Source: Silene noctiflora
Lineage: Eukaryota > Streptophyta > Magnoliopsida > Caryophyllales > Caryophyllaceae
Assembly (NCBI GenBank): GCA_009801015.1
Contig: VHZZ01000828.1
Span: 47,377 to 68,562, forward strand
DNA length: 21,186 nt
Direction of reading: 5' to 3'
Of this stretch, positions 20,371-21,186 are shown one piece after another (the stretch's first letter is position 1; the number at the start of each line of letters is the position of its first letter). The notes beneath the pieces were generated by a model. It ran no database searches and was not told the origin of the DNA. It saw only the letters and a program-made list of their open reading frames with translations. The translations under genes and the position numbers were made by a program.

Positions 20371-20615
20371 CTAGTTTGATACCCGTGCGTTGCAACGGGA
20401 TAATTAACTTAGTTATAATTTTGCATCCTATGTTTAATTTTGTTTAAATATGATTAAAATATTTTTTTCAAATAAAATAAAACATAAAACACTTTGTTAA
20501 TGAAAAAAGGTTGTAAAGCTTAATATAACACTTTGTTAATGAAAAAAAGGTTGTAAGGCTTAATATTTGTATGTTATTGTTGTAACTGACGTACTCTTAT
20601 AAGAGCTCTCGAAGA
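20371..20615 (-). mobile_element. Possible short non-autonomous Helitron, about 245 bp
   Basis: On the minus strand the right-hand terminus of the Helitron is well formed: hairpin CCCGT-TGCAACGC-ACGGG (20382-20399), seven bases, CTAG, then T. The 5' end is less sure. A TC at 20614-20615, preceded by A and opening TCTTCGAGAGCTCTTATAAG, fits the rule and is proposed here. The interior has a 39-bp direct repeat (AACACTTTGTTAATGAAAAA at 20488 and 20527). If the 5' end is wrong, the element could extend further right into the promoter-like array. Confidence 0.45.
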
Positions 20616-20670
20616 TAATATTTGAAGACTCAAATTTTTTGGATTGATACCGAAGTTCAACGATACTCTT

Positions 20671-20721
20671 ATTTATAGTCATGAGATAATCCAACCTTAT
20701 GATAATCTGTTGATGTGGGAC
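20671..20721 (-). promoter_or_regulatory. snRNA-type promoter module: USE plus TATA, 33-bp gap
   Basis: On the minus strand GTCCCACATCA (20711-20721) matches the plant U-snRNA upstream sequence element RTCCCACATCG at ten of eleven positions. TATAAAT (20671-20677) follows after exactly 33 bp. In known plant snRNA genes this gap marks RNA polymerase II promoters, while about ten bases fewer marks polymerase III. Initiation would fall near 20645. The sequence to its left does not resemble U1 to U6. Confidence 0.5.
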
Positions 20722-20730
20722 AATTCAACT

Positions 20731-20782
20731 ATTTATATGTAGTAAATATTCATAACACCTACATTATTTTTCAATGTGGGAC
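20731..20782 (-). promoter_or_regulatory. snRNA-type promoter module, 34-bp gap
   Basis: GTCCCACATTG (20772-20782, minus strand) differs from the USE consensus at one position and is followed after 34 bp by TATAAAT (20731-20737). Its TATA lies 9 bp ahead of the USE of the neighbouring module, so the two modules are head to tail. Confidence 0.45.
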
Positions 20783-20932
20783 AAATAATATACTTAGAAG
20801 TACACAATATTTTTCGCACCTAATTCGACATCAAACTCGATTTAATAATGAGCAAATATTATACTATCTATTAATATTCNGAAGAGACTCAAAATATTTT
20901 GGATTGATACTTAAGTTCCAATAATGCCTCAT

Positions 20933-20983
20933 ATTTATAATCATAGAATCACCTCATCTTATGCTAATCTTTCGACGTGGGAC
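20933..20983 (-). promoter_or_regulatory. snRNA-type promoter module, 33-bp gap
   Basis: GTCCCACGTCG (20973-20983, minus strand) with TATAAAT at 20933-20939. The gap is again 33 bp, although the sequence between the boxes has changed from that of the first unit. Confidence 0.45.
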
Positions 20984-20992
20984 AATTTTATT

Positions 20993-21037
20993 ATTTATAC
21001 GTATTCAGCACACCTAAATTATTTTTCAATGTGAGAC
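20993..21037 (-). promoter_or_regulatory. Degenerate USE/TATA module, 27-bp gap
   Basis: GTCTCACATTG (21027-21037, minus strand) with TATAAAT at 20993-20999. The USE has two changes and the gap is 27 bp, so this copy fits neither of the two spacing classes and is probably dead. Confidence 0.3.
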
Positions 21038-21076
21038 ATAACATACTAAGAAGTACGAAATCCAATGATGACTCTT

Positions 21077-21127
21077 ATTTATAATCATAGAATCACTTCA
21101 CCTTATGATAGTTTTTTAATGTGGGAC
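21077..21127 (-). promoter_or_regulatory. snRNA-type promoter module, 33-bp gap
   Basis: GTCCCACATTA (21117-21127, minus strand) with TATAAAT at 21077-21083, gap 33 bp. This module belongs to the third, shortened unit of the array. Confidence 0.45.
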
Positions 21128-21186
21128 AATTCAACTATTTATTCGTAATACATCATATTTTTCGCACCTAATTCGACATCCAACCA

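Larger units (their letters stand above)
20616..21186. repeat. Tandem array of about 260-bp units, running off the window
   Basis: GGATTGATAC occurs at 20641 and 20901 (period 260). Each unit holds, in order, a CTCTTATTTATA-like stretch, a GATGTGGGACAATTC box, an ACACCTACATTATTTTTCAA stretch and a second CAATGTGGGAC box, then AGAAGTAC. A third unit, shortened by a deletion, starts near 21060. CGCACCTAATTCGACATC closes units one and three. No coding content. The boxes read on the minus strand form promoter-like modules, listed separately. Confidence 0.8.

Noticed and set aside
20400-20660. A U-snRNA gene downstream of the first USE/TATA module
   Set aside because: I see none of the conserved starts or Sm-site context of U1, U2, U4 or U5, nor a U3 or U6 start, in the predicted transcribed stretch.

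Overview
The window looks like nuclear DNA of a flowering plant: AT-rich non-coding sequence, genes split into exons by GT-AG introns, plant-type MITEs, Helitron ends, and clear homologues of a plant RING-finger family. I lean towards Caryophyllales (spinach, quinoa or beet relatives), because hairpins built on GAGAGACCGTCTCTC and CAGACCGTC..GTCTG feel familiar from that group. That placement is inference only.

The core is a tandem pair of paralogous genes on the + strand, each with five exons. Gene 1 spans 4236-8782 (306 aa) and gene 2 spans 10952-15528 (343 aa). Both encode membrane-anchored RING-H2 proteins of the Arabidopsis At1g12760/At1g63170/At4g11680 type, predicted E3 ubiquitin ligases. 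Intron positions and phases agree in the two genes, and exons 2 and 4 have identical lengths. Stretches of introns 2 and 4 and of the 3' flank are still alignable, so the locus arose by segmental tandem duplication. Gene 2 is the conservative copy. Gene 1 has a different N-terminus and a badly eroded transmembrane exon, yet it keeps an open frame and all eight RING zinc ligands.

Layout. 1-4235: AT-rich intergenic DNA with a roughly 230-bp tandem array (1975-3062), a Stowaway-like MITE (3259-3490) and a 109-bp duplication abutting the gene 1 start. 8783-10950: intergenic DNA with GGGTCGGGT-rich repeats, a fold-back element, a G-box-bearing MITE, a pentanucleotide microsatellite and a telo-box just before gene 2. 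15529-21186: repeat-rich DNA with a 556-bp Helitron (16658-17213), a possible second short Helitron, a broken unrecognised minus-strand terminal exon (19647-19944), scattered N bases, and at the right edge an array of modules shaped like plant U-snRNA promoters (USE plus TATA at 33-34 bp), pointing leftwards.

The most unusual signals are the USE/TATA array at 20616-21186, the different tandem repeats amplified in intron 1 of each paralogue, and the lopsided divergence of the gene pair.
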